A DNA stretch of 64,000 bases from Saccharothrix sp. NRRL B-16348 (lineage in GTDB: Bacteria; Actinomycetota; Actinomycetes; Mycobacteriales; Pseudonocardiaceae). Position numbers and translations under genes: made by a program. The stretch is from contig NZ_LGED01000046.1 in assembly GCF_001280085.1 (NCBI RefSeq), positions 1 to 64,000 on the forward strand, written 5' to 3'. Shown here one piece after another: positions 43,977 to 54,921 of the stretch. How positions within the stretch are numbered: the first letter of the stretch is position 1; each line of letters opens with the position of its first letter. Below the pieces are notes generated by a model. The model searched no databases and had not been told where the DNA came from. It saw nothing but the letters and a program-made list of their open reading frames with translations.

Positions 43977-44264
43977 GTGAAAACCCTCGGCATCCACCCG
44001 CGGCCCGGTGTCGTCCGCGCCCTCGTCGCCGCGGTGCCCGTGCTGCTCGCCCTCTACCTCGTGGCCCGCGGCTGGTTCTACCCGCTCTGGCCGGACACGA
44101 TCGGCGCGATCGGCCACCCGTTCACCGCCGACCCCGACCTCGACGGCGCGTGGGGCGGGCCGACGCTCGCCGGCGCCTGGGCCGTGCACGCCCTCGTGGC
44201 GCTCGCCCTCCAGGCCGGCTGCCTGGCGATCGTCCGGCTGCTCTACCGGCCCGTGAGCCGTTAG
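43977..44264 (+). CDS. Small two-pass membrane protein, unknown function
   Basis: The 95-residue protein begins VKTLGIHPRPGVVRALVAAV, with membrane segments at about 12-30 and 65-86 joined by an extracytoplasmic loop containing WFYPLWPDTIGAIGHPFTAD. I recognise no family. The GTG start follows TAGCGT by 7 nt. The last 4 bp (TTAG) are shared with the stop of the convergent HxlR gene. Confidence 0.6.
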   Translation: MKTLGIHPRPGVVRALVAAVPVLLALYLVARGWFYPLWPDTIGAIGHPFTADPDLDGAWGGPTLAGAWAVHALVALALQAGCLAIVRLLYRPVSR

Positions 44265-44689
44265 CCCTGGTCGGGGTGCACGTCGCCGGCCGGCACCACG
44301 GCGCCTTCGCCGTCCACGAACCGCACCCGGACCCGGCGCCCGTCGTCCGCCCGGTAGACGACCTTGGACACGGTGTCCGGCAGGTGCTCGTCGCCCCACT
44401 GCTCCAACGCGCAGAGCACCAGGTTCACCTGCCTGCCCGCCTCGGTGAGGCAGTAGCCGTCGCGCGGGCGCTGCCCCGGCTCCCGGTAGGACTGCCGGGC
44501 CAGCAGGCCGCTGTCGACCAGCTTCGCGAGCCGGGCCGCGAGCACATCGGAGGCGATGCCGAGGCGTGCGCGGAACTCCGAGAAGCGGGTCGCGCCCGCG
44601 AGGGCCTCGCGCAGCACGAGGAAGGTCCAGCGCTCACCGACGAGCTCCACCGCCTTGACCAGGGAGCAGTTCTCGTCGGGTCCCGTCAC
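44261..44689 (-). CDS. HxlR-family transcriptional regulator
   Basis: The 142-residue protein has the HxlR core: an N-terminal Cys in PDENCSLVKAVELVGERWTF, TRFSEFRARLGIASDVLAAR as recognition region, and GYCLTEAGRQVNLVLCALEQ. The Cys residues could sense thiol-reactive quinones or aldehydes as in HypR/QorR relatives. It diverges from the SDR gene by 81 bp with a palindrome between them, so the SDR is the likely target. Confidence 0.88.
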   Translation of the reverse strand: MTGPDENCSLVKAVELVGERWTFLVLREALAGATRFSEFRARLGIASDVLAARLAKLVDSGLLARQSYREPGQRPRDGYCLTEAGRQVNLVLCALEQWGDEHLPDTVSKVVYRADDGRRVRVRFVDGEGAVVPAGDVHPDQG

Positions 44690-44734
44690 CGCCCCAGTAT
44701 GGCTCGGTTGTGCATCCCAATCCAGCCAGGCTAG

Positions 44735-44749
44735 GTTGGCAAAGCCAAC
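44735..44749. promoter_or_regulatory. Palindrome GTTGGC-AAA-GCCAAC
   Basis: Perfect 6-bp arms around AAA lie 21 bp before the SDR start and 45 bp before the HxlR start. It is a candidate HxlR operator. Confidence 0.6.
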
Positions 44750-44770
44750 TCACGCCTGGGAGAGACATCC

Positions 44771-45472
44771 ATGAAGATCGCCAACTCGGTCGCCCTGGTC
44801 ACGGGCGCCAACCGCGGCCTCGGCCGGCACTTCGCACGGCAGTTGCTGGACCGCGGCGCGGCGAAGGTCTACGCCACCGCGCGCGACGCGGGCTCGATCG
44901 ACCTGCCGGGCGTGGAGGTGCTGTCGCTGGACATCACCGACGAGGCCGCCGTCACCGCCGCGGCCGCCGCCGCGGGCGACGTCACCCTCCTGGTCAACAA
45001 CGCGGGCATCATCACCGGCGAGAACCTGGTCACCGGCGACCCCGCCGCGATCCGGCTGGAGATGGACACGCACTTCTACGGCACGTTGGCGGTGATCCGG
45101 GCGTTCGCGCCGGTCCTCGCGGCCAACGGCGGCGGCGCGATCCTGAACGTGCTGTCGTCGATGTCGTGGGTGTCCTACGACCGCGCCACCGCGTACAGCG
45201 CGGCCAAGGCGGCGCAGTGGAGCCTCACCAACGGCGTCCGGGTGGAGCTGGCGGGCCAGGGCACGCTGGTCACCGGCGTGCTGCTGGGCCCGACGGACAC
45301 CGACATGACCGCGCACCTGGACATGCCGAAGAACGACCCGGCCGACGTCGTGCGCGCCGCCCTGGACGGCGTCGAGGCCGATCTCGTCGAGGTGCTGGCC
45401 GACCAGGGCGTGGTCGACCTGAAGGCCGCGCTGTCCGCCGACCCGCGCACCCTCTACCCGCAGGTGGTCTGA
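44771..45472 (+). CDS. Short-chain dehydrogenase/reductase
   Basis: The 233-residue SDR has the cofactor loop LVTGANRGLGRHFARQLLDR, NNAG in LLVNNAGIITGENL, catalytic Ser in LNVLSSMSWVSYDRA and YxxxK in AYSAAKAAQWSL. The substrate is unknown. GGGAGAG precedes the ATG. It is probably controlled by the divergent HxlR protein. Confidence 0.92.
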   Translation: MKIANSVALVTGANRGLGRHFARQLLDRGAAKVYATARDAGSIDLPGVEVLSLDITDEAAVTAAAAAAGDVTLLVNNAGIITGENLVTGDPAAIRLEMDTHFYGTLAVIRAFAPVLAANGGGAILNVLSSMSWVSYDRATAYSAAKAAQWSLTNGVRVELAGQGTLVTGVLLGPTDTDMTAHLDMPKNDPADVVRAALDGVEADLVEVLADQGVVDLKAALSADPRTLYPQVV

Positions 45473-45477
45473 CAACA

Positions 45478-45509
45478 CGTCCGGGGGCGCCGCTCGGCGC
45501 CCCCGGACG
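45478..45509. terminator. Bidirectional hairpin terminator
   Basis: CGTCCGGGGGCGCCG pairs with its complement in a 15-bp inverted repeat with a 2-nt centre (the real loop will be larger). It lies between the convergent SDR and oppF genes. Confidence 0.75.
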
Positions 45510-45515
45510 CGGGAC

Positions 45516-46654
<1,139 letters not shown>

Positions 46655-46658
<4 letters not shown>

Positions 46659-47653
46659 GCGGGCACCTCCTGGGCGGCGGGCGTTCCCGGCAGCACCGGG
46701 TTGTGGCAGCGCAGCGACCGCACGTCACCGGCCTCCAGCTCGGGCGTGACCTCACGGCACACCGCGAGCGCGTTGGGGCAGCGGGGCGCGAACGCGCACC
46801 CGTGGTCCCACGGGATGTTGTCGGCGACCGAACCCTTGATCGGCACCAGCTTCTCGCCGCGCGCGCCGTCGAGCCGGGGGATCGACGCCAGCAGGCCGTG
46901 CGTGTACGGGTGCCGCGGGTCGGCGAACAGCGGGTACCGCGCCGCCTTCTCCACGACCCGGCCGCCGTAGAGCACGTTGACCTCGTCGCACAGCCCCGCC
47001 ACGACACCGAGGTCGTGCGTGATCATGATCAGCGCGGTGCCCATGTCCCGCACCAGCTCCTTGAGCAGGGCGAGGATCTGCGCCTGGATCGTCACGTCCA
47101 GCGCCGTGGTCGGCTCGTCGGCGATGAGCAGCCGCGGCCGGCACGCCAGCGCGATCGCGATCAGCGCGCGCTGCCGCATGCCGCCGGACAACTGGTGCGG
47201 GTACTCGCTCAGCCTGCGCTGCGGGTCCGGGATGCCGACCCGGCCCAGCAGGTCGGCCGCCTCCACCATCGCCGCCTTGCGGGACATGCCGCGGTGCCGT
47301 TCCAGCACCTCGGTGACCTGCAGGCCGATCGGGATGACCGGGTTGAGCGACGACAGCGGGTCCTGGAACACCATGCCCAGGTCGCGGCCACGCCGGTTGC
47401 GCATCTCCTTGTCGTTCAAGGTGAGCAGGTCGGTGCCCTCGAACCGGACCGAGCCGGTGACCTTGTTGCCCCGCGAGGGCAGCAGGCCCATGATCGCCAG
47501 CGACGTCACGGACTTGCCGCAGCCGGACTCGCCGACGAGGCCCACCGTCTGCCCGGGGTCGACGTCGAAGGAGACGCCGTCCACGGCCGTGAAGGGCTCG
47601 GTGCCCCTGCGCTGGAAGACCACCCGCAGATCACGCACTTCGAGCAACGCCAT
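46655..47653 (-). CDS. oppD: Oligopeptide/dipeptide ABC transporter ATP-binding protein (OppD/DppD-like)
   Basis: The 332-residue ATPase has Walker [22 protein letters not shown]-loop [17 protein letters not shown], signature [17 protein letters not shown], Walker [21 protein letters not shown], and a C-terminal cysteine region around [20 protein letters not shown]. It forms the NBD heterodimer with OppF. It begins 6 bp after the oppC stop. Confidence 0.95.
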
Positions 47654-47659
47654 CGCGGT

Positions 47660-48586
47660 TCACCTCCGGTTCTTCGGGTCGAGCGCCTCGCGCAACGACT
47701 CGCCGAGCAGCGTGAAGCCCAGCGCGACGATGATGATGGCGATGGCCGGGTAGAACGCCAGCTCCGGCTTGACGTCGATGTAGCGCTGCGAGTTGCCGAG
47801 CATCAGGCCCCACTCGGCCCGGGACGGGTCCGGGTCGCCGAGGCCGAGGAACGACAGCGACGCCGCCTCGATGATCGCGGTCGCCAGGGTCAGCGTCGAC
47901 TGCACGATGACCGGGCCGAGCGAGTTCGGCAGCATGTGCCGGAACACGACGGTCCGCCGCCGCACGCCCAGCGCCGTCGCCGCCAGCACGTGGTCGCTGT
48001 GCCGTTGCGCGAGCATGGCGCCGCGCAGCAGCCGGGCGAAGATCGGCACGGTGGTCACCGCGACCGCGATGATCACCGTGGTCTGGCTGCCCCGGCTCGC
48101 CAGCGCCGCGATCGAGATGGCCAGCAGCAGGCTGGGGATCGACAGCATGATGTCGGTGAACCGCATCAGCCAGCTGTCCACCCAGCCGCCGAACGCGCCG
48201 GCCGCGCCGCCGATGAGCATGCCGAGCACCAGGCCGATCAACGTCGCGCCGACGCCCACGATCAGCGACTGCTGCGCGCCGACCAGCAGCCGGCTGAAGA
48301 AGTCGCGGCCCAGCTCGTCGCCACCGAGCAGGAACCCCGGCATCGGGCCGGGGATGAAGTCCGGCCGCAGGTCCTCCAGCAGTTCCGGGTAGCGCTGGTA
48401 GGGGTCCTTCGGCGCGATGAACGGCGCGATGATCGCCAGCACCAGGAACAGCAGCACCAGGAACGCGCCGATCAGCGCGACCGGGCTGCGCAGCATCCGC
48501 CGCACCGCGTCGGCGGCGAGGCTCGTGCCCGCCGACTCGGCCAGGGCGTCCACCCGCTGCTGCTTGCGCTTGAGGAGACTGGTCAT
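47660..48586 (-). CDS. oppC: Oligopeptide ABC transporter permease (OppC/DppC-like)
   Basis: The 308-residue permease has an N-terminal cytoplasmic arm, six membrane helices, an OppC N-terminal domain (GGDELGRDFFSRLLVGAQQS is the family-typical loop) and the EAA loop AATALGVRRRTVVFRHMLPN that docks the ATPases. ATG at 48586 overlaps the oppB stop (ATGA). Confidence 0.94.
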   Translation of the reverse strand: MTSLLKRKQQRVDALAESAGTSLAADAVRRMLRSPVALIGAFLVLLFLVLAIIAPFIAPKDPYQRYPELLEDLRPDFIPGPMPGFLLGGDELGRDFFSRLLVGAQQSLIVGVGATLIGLVLGMLIGGAAGAFGGWVDSWLMRFTDIMLSIPSLLLAISIAALASRGSQTTVIIAVAVTTVPIFARLLRGAMLAQRHSDHVLAATALGVRRRTVVFRHMLPNSLGPVIVQSTLTLATAIIEAASLSFLGLGDPDPSRAEWGLMLGNSQRYIDVKPELAFYPAIAIIIVALGFTLLGESLREALDPKNRR

Positions 48587-49587
48587 GATGCCCGCACCCT
48601 CGGGTCGATGATCGCGTAGGAGATGTCGACCAGCAGGTTGACGAGCACGTAGACCACCGCCGCGAGCAGCAGCAACGCCTGCAGGCGCGGGTAGTCCCGG
48701 CGCTCGATCCCCTGGGCCAGCAACGATCCCAGCCCGCCCCACACGAACACCCGCTCGGTGAGCACGGCGCCGCCCAGCAGCAGACCGGTCTGGAGGCCGA
48801 TCGTGGTCGACACCGGCAGCATCGCGTTGCGCAGCACGTGCCGGCGGCGGACCAGCGTCGCCTGCAGGCCCTTGGCGTTGGCCGTGCGGACGAAGTCCTC
48901 GTTGAGCACGTCGAGCACCGAGGCGCGGGTGATCCGCACGATGACCGCGAGCGGGATGGTGCCCAGCGCGATCGCGGGCAGCACGAGGTGCCACAGCGCG
49001 TCGGCCGCGACGTCCCACTCCTGGGTCATCAGCCCGTCGAGCACGGCGAAGTTCGTGACGTGCGTCGGGTCGATGGTGACGTCCTGCCTGCCCGACGGCG
49101 GGAACAGCGCCAGGTCCTGCGCGAACAGCTGCTTGAGCAGGATGCCGAGGAAGAACACGGGCACCGCGACGCCGACCAGCGTGCCGATGACCGTGGCGTT
49201 GTCCAGGAACCGACCCCGGTAGCTCGCCGCCAGGTAGCCGAGGGGGATCCCGAACACCACGGCGAACAGCAGCGCGGTCAGGCCCAGCTCGATGGTGGCG
49301 GGCAGCGCGCGGCCGATCTCGGCCACCACGGGCTCGCCGCTGATCAGCGAGCTGCCGAAGTCACCGCTGAGGATGCGGCCCAGGAACTTGAAGTACTGGA
49401 TGAAGATCGGCTGGTCGAGGCCGAGGACCTTGTTGAGCGCCTCGATCTTCTCCGGGGTCGCCTTGTCGCCGAGCAGCGCGCCCGCCGGGCCGCCGGGCAG
49501 CGACCGCAGCCAGACGAAGACCAGCAGCGACAGGATCAGCAGTGTGGGGATCGCCTGGAGCAGGCGACGGACTATGAATCGCAGCAT
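48583..49587 (-). CDS. oppB: Oligopeptide ABC transporter permease (OppB/DppB-like)
   Basis: The 334-residue permease starts MLRFIVRRLLQAIPTLLILS, a typical OppB first helix, followed by LGLDQPIFIQYFKFLGRILS and the EAA loop TANAKGLQATLVRRRHVLRN. Six helices are visible. It starts 72 bp after oppA on the same strand. Confidence 0.94.
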   Translation of the reverse strand: MLRFIVRRLLQAIPTLLILSLLVFVWLRSLPGGPAGALLGDKATPEKIEALNKVLGLDQPIFIQYFKFLGRILSGDFGSSLISGEPVVAEIGRALPATIELGLTALLFAVVFGIPLGYLAASYRGRFLDNATVIGTLVGVAVPVFFLGILLKQLFAQDLALFPPSGRQDVTIDPTHVTNFAVLDGLMTQEWDVAADALWHLVLPAIALGTIPLAVIVRITRASVLDVLNEDFVRTANAKGLQATLVRRRHVLRNAMLPVSTTIGLQTGLLLGGAVLTERVFVWGGLGSLLAQGIERRDYPRLQALLLLAAVVYVLVNLLVDISYAIIDPRVRAS

Positions 49588-49659
49588 GATGGAAGCCCTC
49601 TGGACAGCACGGGTGGTGACGCCCGGATCACGAGCGCCACCACCCGCCTACCGTTCGGT

Positions 49660-51339
49660 TCAGCCCTTGCTCACCGTGTCGAAGCGCTCGTCGGTCAGCG
49701 GGCTGGGCACGAGGCCCGAGATCTTGCTGCTGACCACGATCGCCGGCGGCGAGTGGGACACCGGGATCGCGGGCAGGTACTTGCTCATGAGGTCGCGGCT
49801 CACCTGCTTGTACGCGTCCGCGTGCTTGTCCTGGTCGACCACGCCGTCGGCCGCGGCGATCCCGTCGAACATCGACTGGTCGGCGAAGCCGAACTCCTTC
49901 TTCTCCCGGCCGAAGAACGTGCCGACGAAGTTGCCCGCGTCGTTGTAGTCACCGGTCCAGCCGAGCAGGTGCAGGTCGTGCTTGCCGAGCTTCTGCACGT
50001 CGTCCTTGTAGCCGCCGTTCCACGGGCGGGACACGATCTCGGCGGTGATGCCCGCGGCCTTCAGGTCGTCGGCGATCACCGCGGCGATCTCGGACGGGTT
50101 CGGCATGTACGGCCGGCTGACCTCGGTCGGCACGTAGAACTTCAGGCTCAGGTTCGACACGCCGGCCTGCGTGAGCAGGTCCTTGGCCTTGGCCACGTCG
50201 TACGGGTACTTCTGCACGTCGTCGGCGTAGCCCGCCACGGTCTTCGGCATGAACTGCGTCGCCACCTCGGCGCCCAGCGGCAGCTTGGTCTTCACCAGCT
50301 GGTCGCGGTTGACGGCGTAGGCGATGGCCTGGCGGACCCGCAGGTCCTTCAGCGCCGGGTTGTTGGCGCCGTTGATGCCCAGGTAGAGGATGTTGAACGC
50401 GGGCCGCGGCGTGACGTTGAAGCCGTCGGTCTTCAGCGAGTTGTAGTCCGCCGGGCTCGGGAAGTCGTAGCCGTCGATCGTGCCGGCCTTGAGCTCCTGC
50501 TTGCGCGCGTTCTCGTCCGGGATGATCTTGAAGATCAGCTTGTCGAGCTTGGCCTTCTCGCCCCAGTAGTCGTCGTTGCGGACCAGGGTGATCGTCTTGT
50601 TGGCCTTGTCGAACTTCTCCAGCTTGAACGCGCCGGTACCGGTCGGGTGCTCGGTCGCGTAAGCCGGGTAGGTGAACGAGTCGCCGGACTGCACGACGTT
50701 GTCCGCGTCGTACTTCTTCAGCGCGTCCGGGCTCGAGATGGAGAGCGCGGTCAAGCCGAAGGCGGCCGGGAAGGCGCCCTTGTACTTGTTGAGGTTCAGC
50801 ACGGCCGTGTGCTCGTCCTTGGCCTCACAGGACTTGTAGACCGGCTCGCCCGCCGCGTCGCCCTCGTTCTTGGCGAAGCCCTCGAACACGTCGCCGTAGT
50901 AGATCATCTGGCTCTGGGCGGCGGCGCCCTTCATGTTGAACCAGCGGTCCATGTTGAAGCACACGGCGGCGGCGTTGAACGCCGTGCCGTCATGGAACTT
51001 GACGTTCTTGCGCAGGTCGAACGTCCACGACTTGCCGTCTTCGCTCGGCGTCCACTTCTCCGCGAGACCCGGCGCGAGGTCGGCGGTGCCCCGCTTGTAC
51101 GTCACCAGCGTGTCGAACATCTGGCGGATGGGGCGGAAGCTCTCGCCGTCGTCGTTGAAGATCGGGTCGAAGTTCTTGGGCTCGCCCGCGGCGCCGAAGA
51201 CCATCGTGCCGCCGACCTTGCCGGACCCCGAGTCGTCGCCGCGCTCGGATTGGGCACAGGCCGACAGTGCCAGTGCCGCGACGCCGGTCAGGCCGATCGC
51301 GGCCAACCATCGGCGCCGGGCCGTTCGAGATTGAAGCAT
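49660..51339 (-). CDS. oppA: Oligopeptide-binding lipoprotein (OppA/DppA-like, SBP family 5)
   Basis: The 559-residue solute-binding protein has a lipoprotein signal (RRRWLAAIGLTGVAALALSAC, lipidation at Cys28), then the family 5 core: YKRGTADLAPGLAEKWTPSE, FDLRKNVKFHDGTAFNAAAV, HPTGTGAFKLEKFDKANKTI and LKDLRVRQAIAYAVNRDQLV. It binds short peptides outside the membrane and delivers them to OppBC. ATG at 51339 is preferred (AGGGG 8 nt upstream); an upstream GTG would break the signal peptide. It is first in the operon. Confidence 0.95.
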   Translation of the reverse strand: MLQSRTARRRWLAAIGLTGVAALALSACAQSERGDDSGSGKVGGTMVFGAAGEPKNFDPIFNDDGESFRPIRQMFDTLVTYKRGTADLAPGLAEKWTPSEDGKSWTFDLRKNVKFHDGTAFNAAAVCFNMDRWFNMKGAAAQSQMIYYGDVFEGFAKNEGDAAGEPVYKSCEAKDEHTAVLNLNKYKGAFPAAFGLTALSISSPDALKKYDADNVVQSGDSFTYPAYATEHPTGTGAFKLEKFDKANKTITLVRNDDYWGEKAKLDKLIFKIIPDENARKQELKAGTIDGYDFPSPADYNSLKTDGFNVTPRPAFNILYLGINGANNPALKDLRVRQAIAYAVNRDQLVKTKLPLGAEVATQFMPKTVAGYADDVQKYPYDVAKAKDLLTQAGVSNLSLKFYVPTEVSRPYMPNPSEIAAVIADDLKAAGITAEIVSRPWNGGYKDDVQKLGKHDLHLLGWTGDYNDAGNFVGTFFGREKKEFGFADQSMFDGIAAADGVVDQDKHADAYKQVSRDLMSKYLPAIPVSHSPPAIVVSSKISGLVPSPLTDERFDTVSKG

Positions 51340-51570
51340 TTGACACACCCCTAGGGAAATCCGGGATCTCACGGTGTGGTCAGGGACCCTAACCGGTCAC
51401 CACAACCCTTCCGACTCGTCCGAGGTCACGATCCGGCCACGTGAATCAGCATTAACACACGTCTCACACAGCTTCGCTGACCCAACTCGACCACGGCGGA
51501 TCGGGCAAACACCCTCCTACGCTGTACAACGGACAACAGAAACCTGCACACGTGCGGAGGGAGGTCGCCG

Positions 51571-54500
51571 GTGAGCCCTGTGGTCGAGTTCCGCGTCCTC
51601 GGCCCGTTGCAGGTGCTGGTCGACGGCGAGCAGGTCGTGGTGCGGGCGGGCCGGCAGCGGTCCCTGCTTGTGTCCCTTCTCATGCGCGCCGGCGCCGGCG
51701 TCTCCGTGGACGAGCTGGCGGAGCACATCTGGGGCGCCGAGCCTCCCGCGCGGGCCCGCGGCACGCTGCAGACCTACGTGATGCGGCTGCGGCAGGTGCT
51801 CGGACCGGCGGTGCCGATCCGGACCGTGCCCGACGGCTACCTGATCGACGTCGACGAGCGCACCATCGACGTGATGCGGTTCGAGCAGCTCGTCGAGGAG
51901 GGCGAGCGCGAGCGGGCCGCGGGCAGGCTGGAGCCCGCGTCGGCGATCTTCACCGCGGCGCTGGCGCTGTGGCGCGGTCCCGCGATGGTGGACGTGCCGT
52001 CCGAGGTGCTGCACCGCGACGAGGTGCCCCGCCTGGGTGAACGGCGGCTGCACGTGGAGGAACGCCGGGTCGAGGTCGACCTGGAGCTGGGCAGGCACGC
52101 CGAGCTGATCCCCGAGCTGTCCCGCCTGACCAGCGAACACCCGCTGCGGGAGCGGCTGTGGGCGCAGCTGATGGTCGCGCTGTACCGGTCCGGGCGGCAG
52201 GCCGACGCGCTCGGCGCGTACCGGCGGGTCAGCGGGCTGCTGGCCGAGCAGCTCGGCATCGACCCCGGCGACGAGCTGCGGCGCGTGCACCAGCAGGTGC
52301 TCGGCGGTTCGCCGTCGCTCGACCTGGGCCAGAGCGCGCCCGCGGCGCGGCGGGACCGGGTGGTGCCCTCCCAGCTGCCCGCCGACATCGGCGACTTCGT
52401 GGGCCGTGAGCAGGCCGTTCAGCTGATCGAGGCGTTGCTGCGGACCGCGCAGGGCGTGCCGGTGGTGACGCTGGCCGGGCCGCCGGGCGTCGGCAAGACC
52501 GCGTTGGCCGTGCACGCGGCGCACAAGATGCGGCGTTTCTTCCCCGACGGGCAGCTGTACGTCAACCTGCGCGGTTACGCCCAGGGCCCGCCGTTGAGCG
52601 CGGTGGACGTGCTGCCGCGGTTCCTGCGGGCGCAGGGCGTGCCGCCCGAGTCCGTGCCGCTGGACCAGGACGAGCAGGAGGCGATGTTCCGGTCGCGGCT
52701 GACCGACCAGCAGGTGCTGCTGGTGCTGGACAACGCGGCCAACGCCGAGCAGATCCGGCCGCTGCTGCCCGGCTCGCCGGGGTGCGCGGTGCTCGTGACC
52801 AGCCGCGACACGCTCCGCGGGCTGGCGGTGAGCCACGCCGCGTCCAACGTGCGGCTGGACGTGCTCGACCGGTCCGAGACGCGCGCGCTGCTGGCCGGGA
52901 TGCTCGGCGAGGAGGTGGTGGCGGCGCAGTCCGACGCCGCCGACGAGCTGGCCGAGCTGTGCGCGCACCTGCCGCTGGCGCTGCGGATCGCGGCGGCGAA
53001 CCTGCTGTCCCGGCCGGAGATCACCATCGCGTCGTACGTGGAGGAGCTGCGGGCGGGCAACCGGCTCGCGGCGCTGGCCGTGGAGGGTGACGAGCGGGCG
53101 GCCGTGCACGCGGCGTTCGACCTGTCGTACACGGCGCTGAAGCCGGAGCTGGCGTCGCTGTTCCGGCTGCTGTCGCTGGCGCCGGGCGACATCACGCCGG
53201 ACGTGGCGGCGGCGTTGGGCGGGCTGACCACGCAGGACGCGCGACGGCGGCTCGACCGGCTGGCCACCGCGAACCTCGTGGACAACCACGCCCCCGGCCG
53301 CTACCAGTTCCACGACCTGCTGCGGGACTACGCGTCCGAGCGGCGCGAGATCGAGGACGACGCGGCGGAGAGCGCGCAGGCGTCGCGGCGGCTGCTGGAC
53401 TGGTCGATCCGGTCGGTGGACAACGCCACGGACGCGTTCAAGAGCACCTTGCTGCGGCTGCCGCGCACCGACGTCGTGGCCGGCGTCACGCCCCGCCTGT
53501 TCTCCACCTCGGCGGAGGCCCTGGCCTGGCTGGACGTCGAGCGGGGCAACCTGGTCGGGCTCGTCGTGCACGCCGCCGACCGCCAGCCCGACCGCGACGT
53601 GTGGCAGCTCGCCGACGCGCTGCGGCGGTACTTCTACACGATCGGCCTGCCGGTGGAGTGGCTGGCGACCGCGAAGGCCGGGCTGTCGGTCGCGCAGTCG
53701 TCCCAGGACGCCCTCGGCGAGGTGGCGATGCTGTCGTCGCTCGGCACGCTGTACTGGGCGATCGGGCAGCACCGGGTGGCCGTCGACTACTTCCGCCGCG
53801 CGATCCCGATCCAGCGGCGCACCGGCGCCGCGCCCGCCGTCGAGGCCGCCGTGCTGGCGAACCTCGGCGCGGTCTGCATCGACATCGGCGACCTGGAGCA
53901 GGCCGCCGAGCACCTGGAACGCGCGCTCGTGATCACCCGGAAGATCGGCGCGCTGCAGCAGGAGGGCATCGCCCAGCTCAACCTCGGCGGCGTCTACATG
54001 CAGCTCGGGCAGCTGGACCGGGCCGTGTCGTCGTTCGAGGGCGCGCTGGACGTCGGCAACCGGCTCGGCGCGTGGATGACGCAGGCCGACAGCCACCGGG
54101 CGCTGGCCGAGGTGCACCTGTTCCTGGGTCAGCCGCAGCGTGCCGCCGAGCTGTACGAGAAGTGCGGTGAGCTGTACGAACGGGCCGGCGCACGCGGGTT
54201 CGCGCACTTCTCGCACGAGGGCCTGGCGTTGGCGCACGTGATGCGTGGCCGTTGGGCCGACGCCGCGCGCGAGGCCGGGCGGGCGGTGGGCATCGCGGAG
54301 GAGCTGGGCAACCTGAAAGGGCTGTGCGACGCGAAGAACGCCCTCGGTGAGGCGCTGTGCGGGCTGGGCAGGCTGGAGGAGGCCGTCGAGCGCACGACCG
54401 AGGCGCTGCGGATCGCCGAGGAGACCGGCTACCCGCTGGGCATCTGCGCGGCGCGGCGGAGCCTGGCGCTGACCCACCACGCGGCGGGCAGGCTGGACGA

Positions 54501-54837
54501 GGCGCGCTACTCGGCGAGCCAGGCGCTGGACAGCGCGGTCCGGTACCGGCTTCGGATCGCCGAAGTGGACGTGCTGGCCGTGCTCGGGCGGATCAGGCTC
54601 GACCAGGGCGACCCGGCGCAGGCGCTCGACCTGGCGCTGCGGTGCCTGGAGCTGAGCGCCGCCACGGGGCAGCGGTGCGTGCACGCGCGGGCCGCGCACC
54701 TGGCCGGCGACGTCCTGGCCGCCACCGGCGACCGCACGGCGGCGCGGCGGCACTGGCGGACGGCGCTGGAGTGGTTCGCCGCCACCGGGTCGCCCGAGGA
54801 GGACGCGGTGCGGGCGGCGCTCGACGGGTCGGACTGA
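51571..54837 (+). CDS. SARP/AfsR-type transcriptional regulator with NB-ARC and TPR domains
   Basis: The 1088-residue protein has an OmpR-like winged-helix DNA-binding domain (about 5-95: FRVLGPLQVLVDGEQVVVRA, LAEHIWGAEPPARARGTLQT), the BTAD domain (about 97-245), an NB-ARC STAND ATPase with Walker A LAGPPGVGKT at 301-310, Walker B VLLVLDNAANAEQI, and the VTSRDTLRGL sensor, then TPR-like repeats from about 640 (LSSLGTLYWAIGQHRVAVDY; LANLGAVCIDIGDLEQAAEH). This is the AfsR architecture, which activates pathway genes through direct-repeat sites. No biosynthetic cluster is adjacent; the divergent opp operon, 231 bp away, may be a target. GGGAGG precedes the GTG. Confidence 0.93.
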   Translation: MSPVVEFRVLGPLQVLVDGEQVVVRAGRQRSLLVSLLMRAGAGVSVDELAEHIWGAEPPARARGTLQTYVMRLRQVLGPAVPIRTVPDGYLIDVDERTIDVMRFEQLVEEGERERAAGRLEPASAIFTAALALWRGPAMVDVPSEVLHRDEVPRLGERRLHVEERRVEVDLELGRHAELIPELSRLTSEHPLRERLWAQLMVALYRSGRQADALGAYRRVSGLLAEQLGIDPGDELRRVHQQVLGGSPSLDLGQSAPAARRDRVVPSQLPADIGDFVGREQAVQLIEALLRTAQGVPVVTLAGPPGVGKTALAVHAAHKMRRFFPDGQLYVNLRGYAQGPPLSAVDVLPRFLRAQGVPPESVPLDQDEQEAMFRSRLTDQQVLLVLDNAANAEQIRPLLPGSPGCAVLVTSRDTLRGLAVSHAASNVRLDVLDRSETRALLAGMLGEEVVAAQSDAADELAELCAHLPLALRIAAANLLSRPEITIASYVEELRAGNRLAALAVEGDERAAVHAAFDLSYTALKPELASLFRLLSLAPGDITPDVAAALGGLTTQDARRRLDRLATANLVDNHAPGRYQFHDLLRDYASERREIEDDAAESAQASRRLLDWSIRSVDNATDAFKSTLLRLPRTDVVAGVTPRLFSTSAEALAWLDVERGNLVGLVVHAADRQPDRDVWQLADALRRYFYTIGLPVEWLATAKAGLSVAQSSQDALGEVAMLSSLGTLYWAIGQHRVAVDYFRRAIPIQRRTGAAPAVEAAVLANLGAVCIDIGDLEQAAEHLERALVITRKIGALQQEGIAQLNLGGVYMQLGQLDRAVSSFEGALDVGNRLGAWMTQADSHRALAEVHLFLGQPQRAAELYEKCGELYERAGARGFAHFSHEGLALAHVMRGRWADAAREAGRAVGIAEELGNLKGLCDAKNALGEALCGLGRLEEAVERTTEALRIAEETGYPLGICAARRSLALTHHAAGRLDEARYSASQALDSAVRYRLRIAEVDVLAVLGRIRLDQGDPAQALDLALRCLELSAATGQRCVHARAAHLAGDVLAATGDRTAARRHWRTALEWFAATGSPEEDAVRAALDGSD

Positions 54838-54921
54838 CGTCGGCCACGCCGGTCCGACGGGTGTCGCACCGTGCGGTTCGACGACGGGACGTCCGCCGGC
54901 GGCTCGTGGCCGGTCGCCTGA

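Noticed and set aside
45478..45509. Perfect 15-bp inverted repeat as an insertion-sequence end
   Set aside because: It lies between convergent genes, has no partner copy or target duplication, and fits a bidirectional terminator.
48838..51354. 838-codon plus-strand frame opposite oppB/oppA
   Set aside because: It is the antisense of well-supported transporter genes and is rich in Arg/His/Val without domains.
51517..54753. 1078-codon minus-strand frame opposite the SARP gene
   Set aside because: Antisense of a regulator with clear BTAD, NB-ARC and TPR domains.
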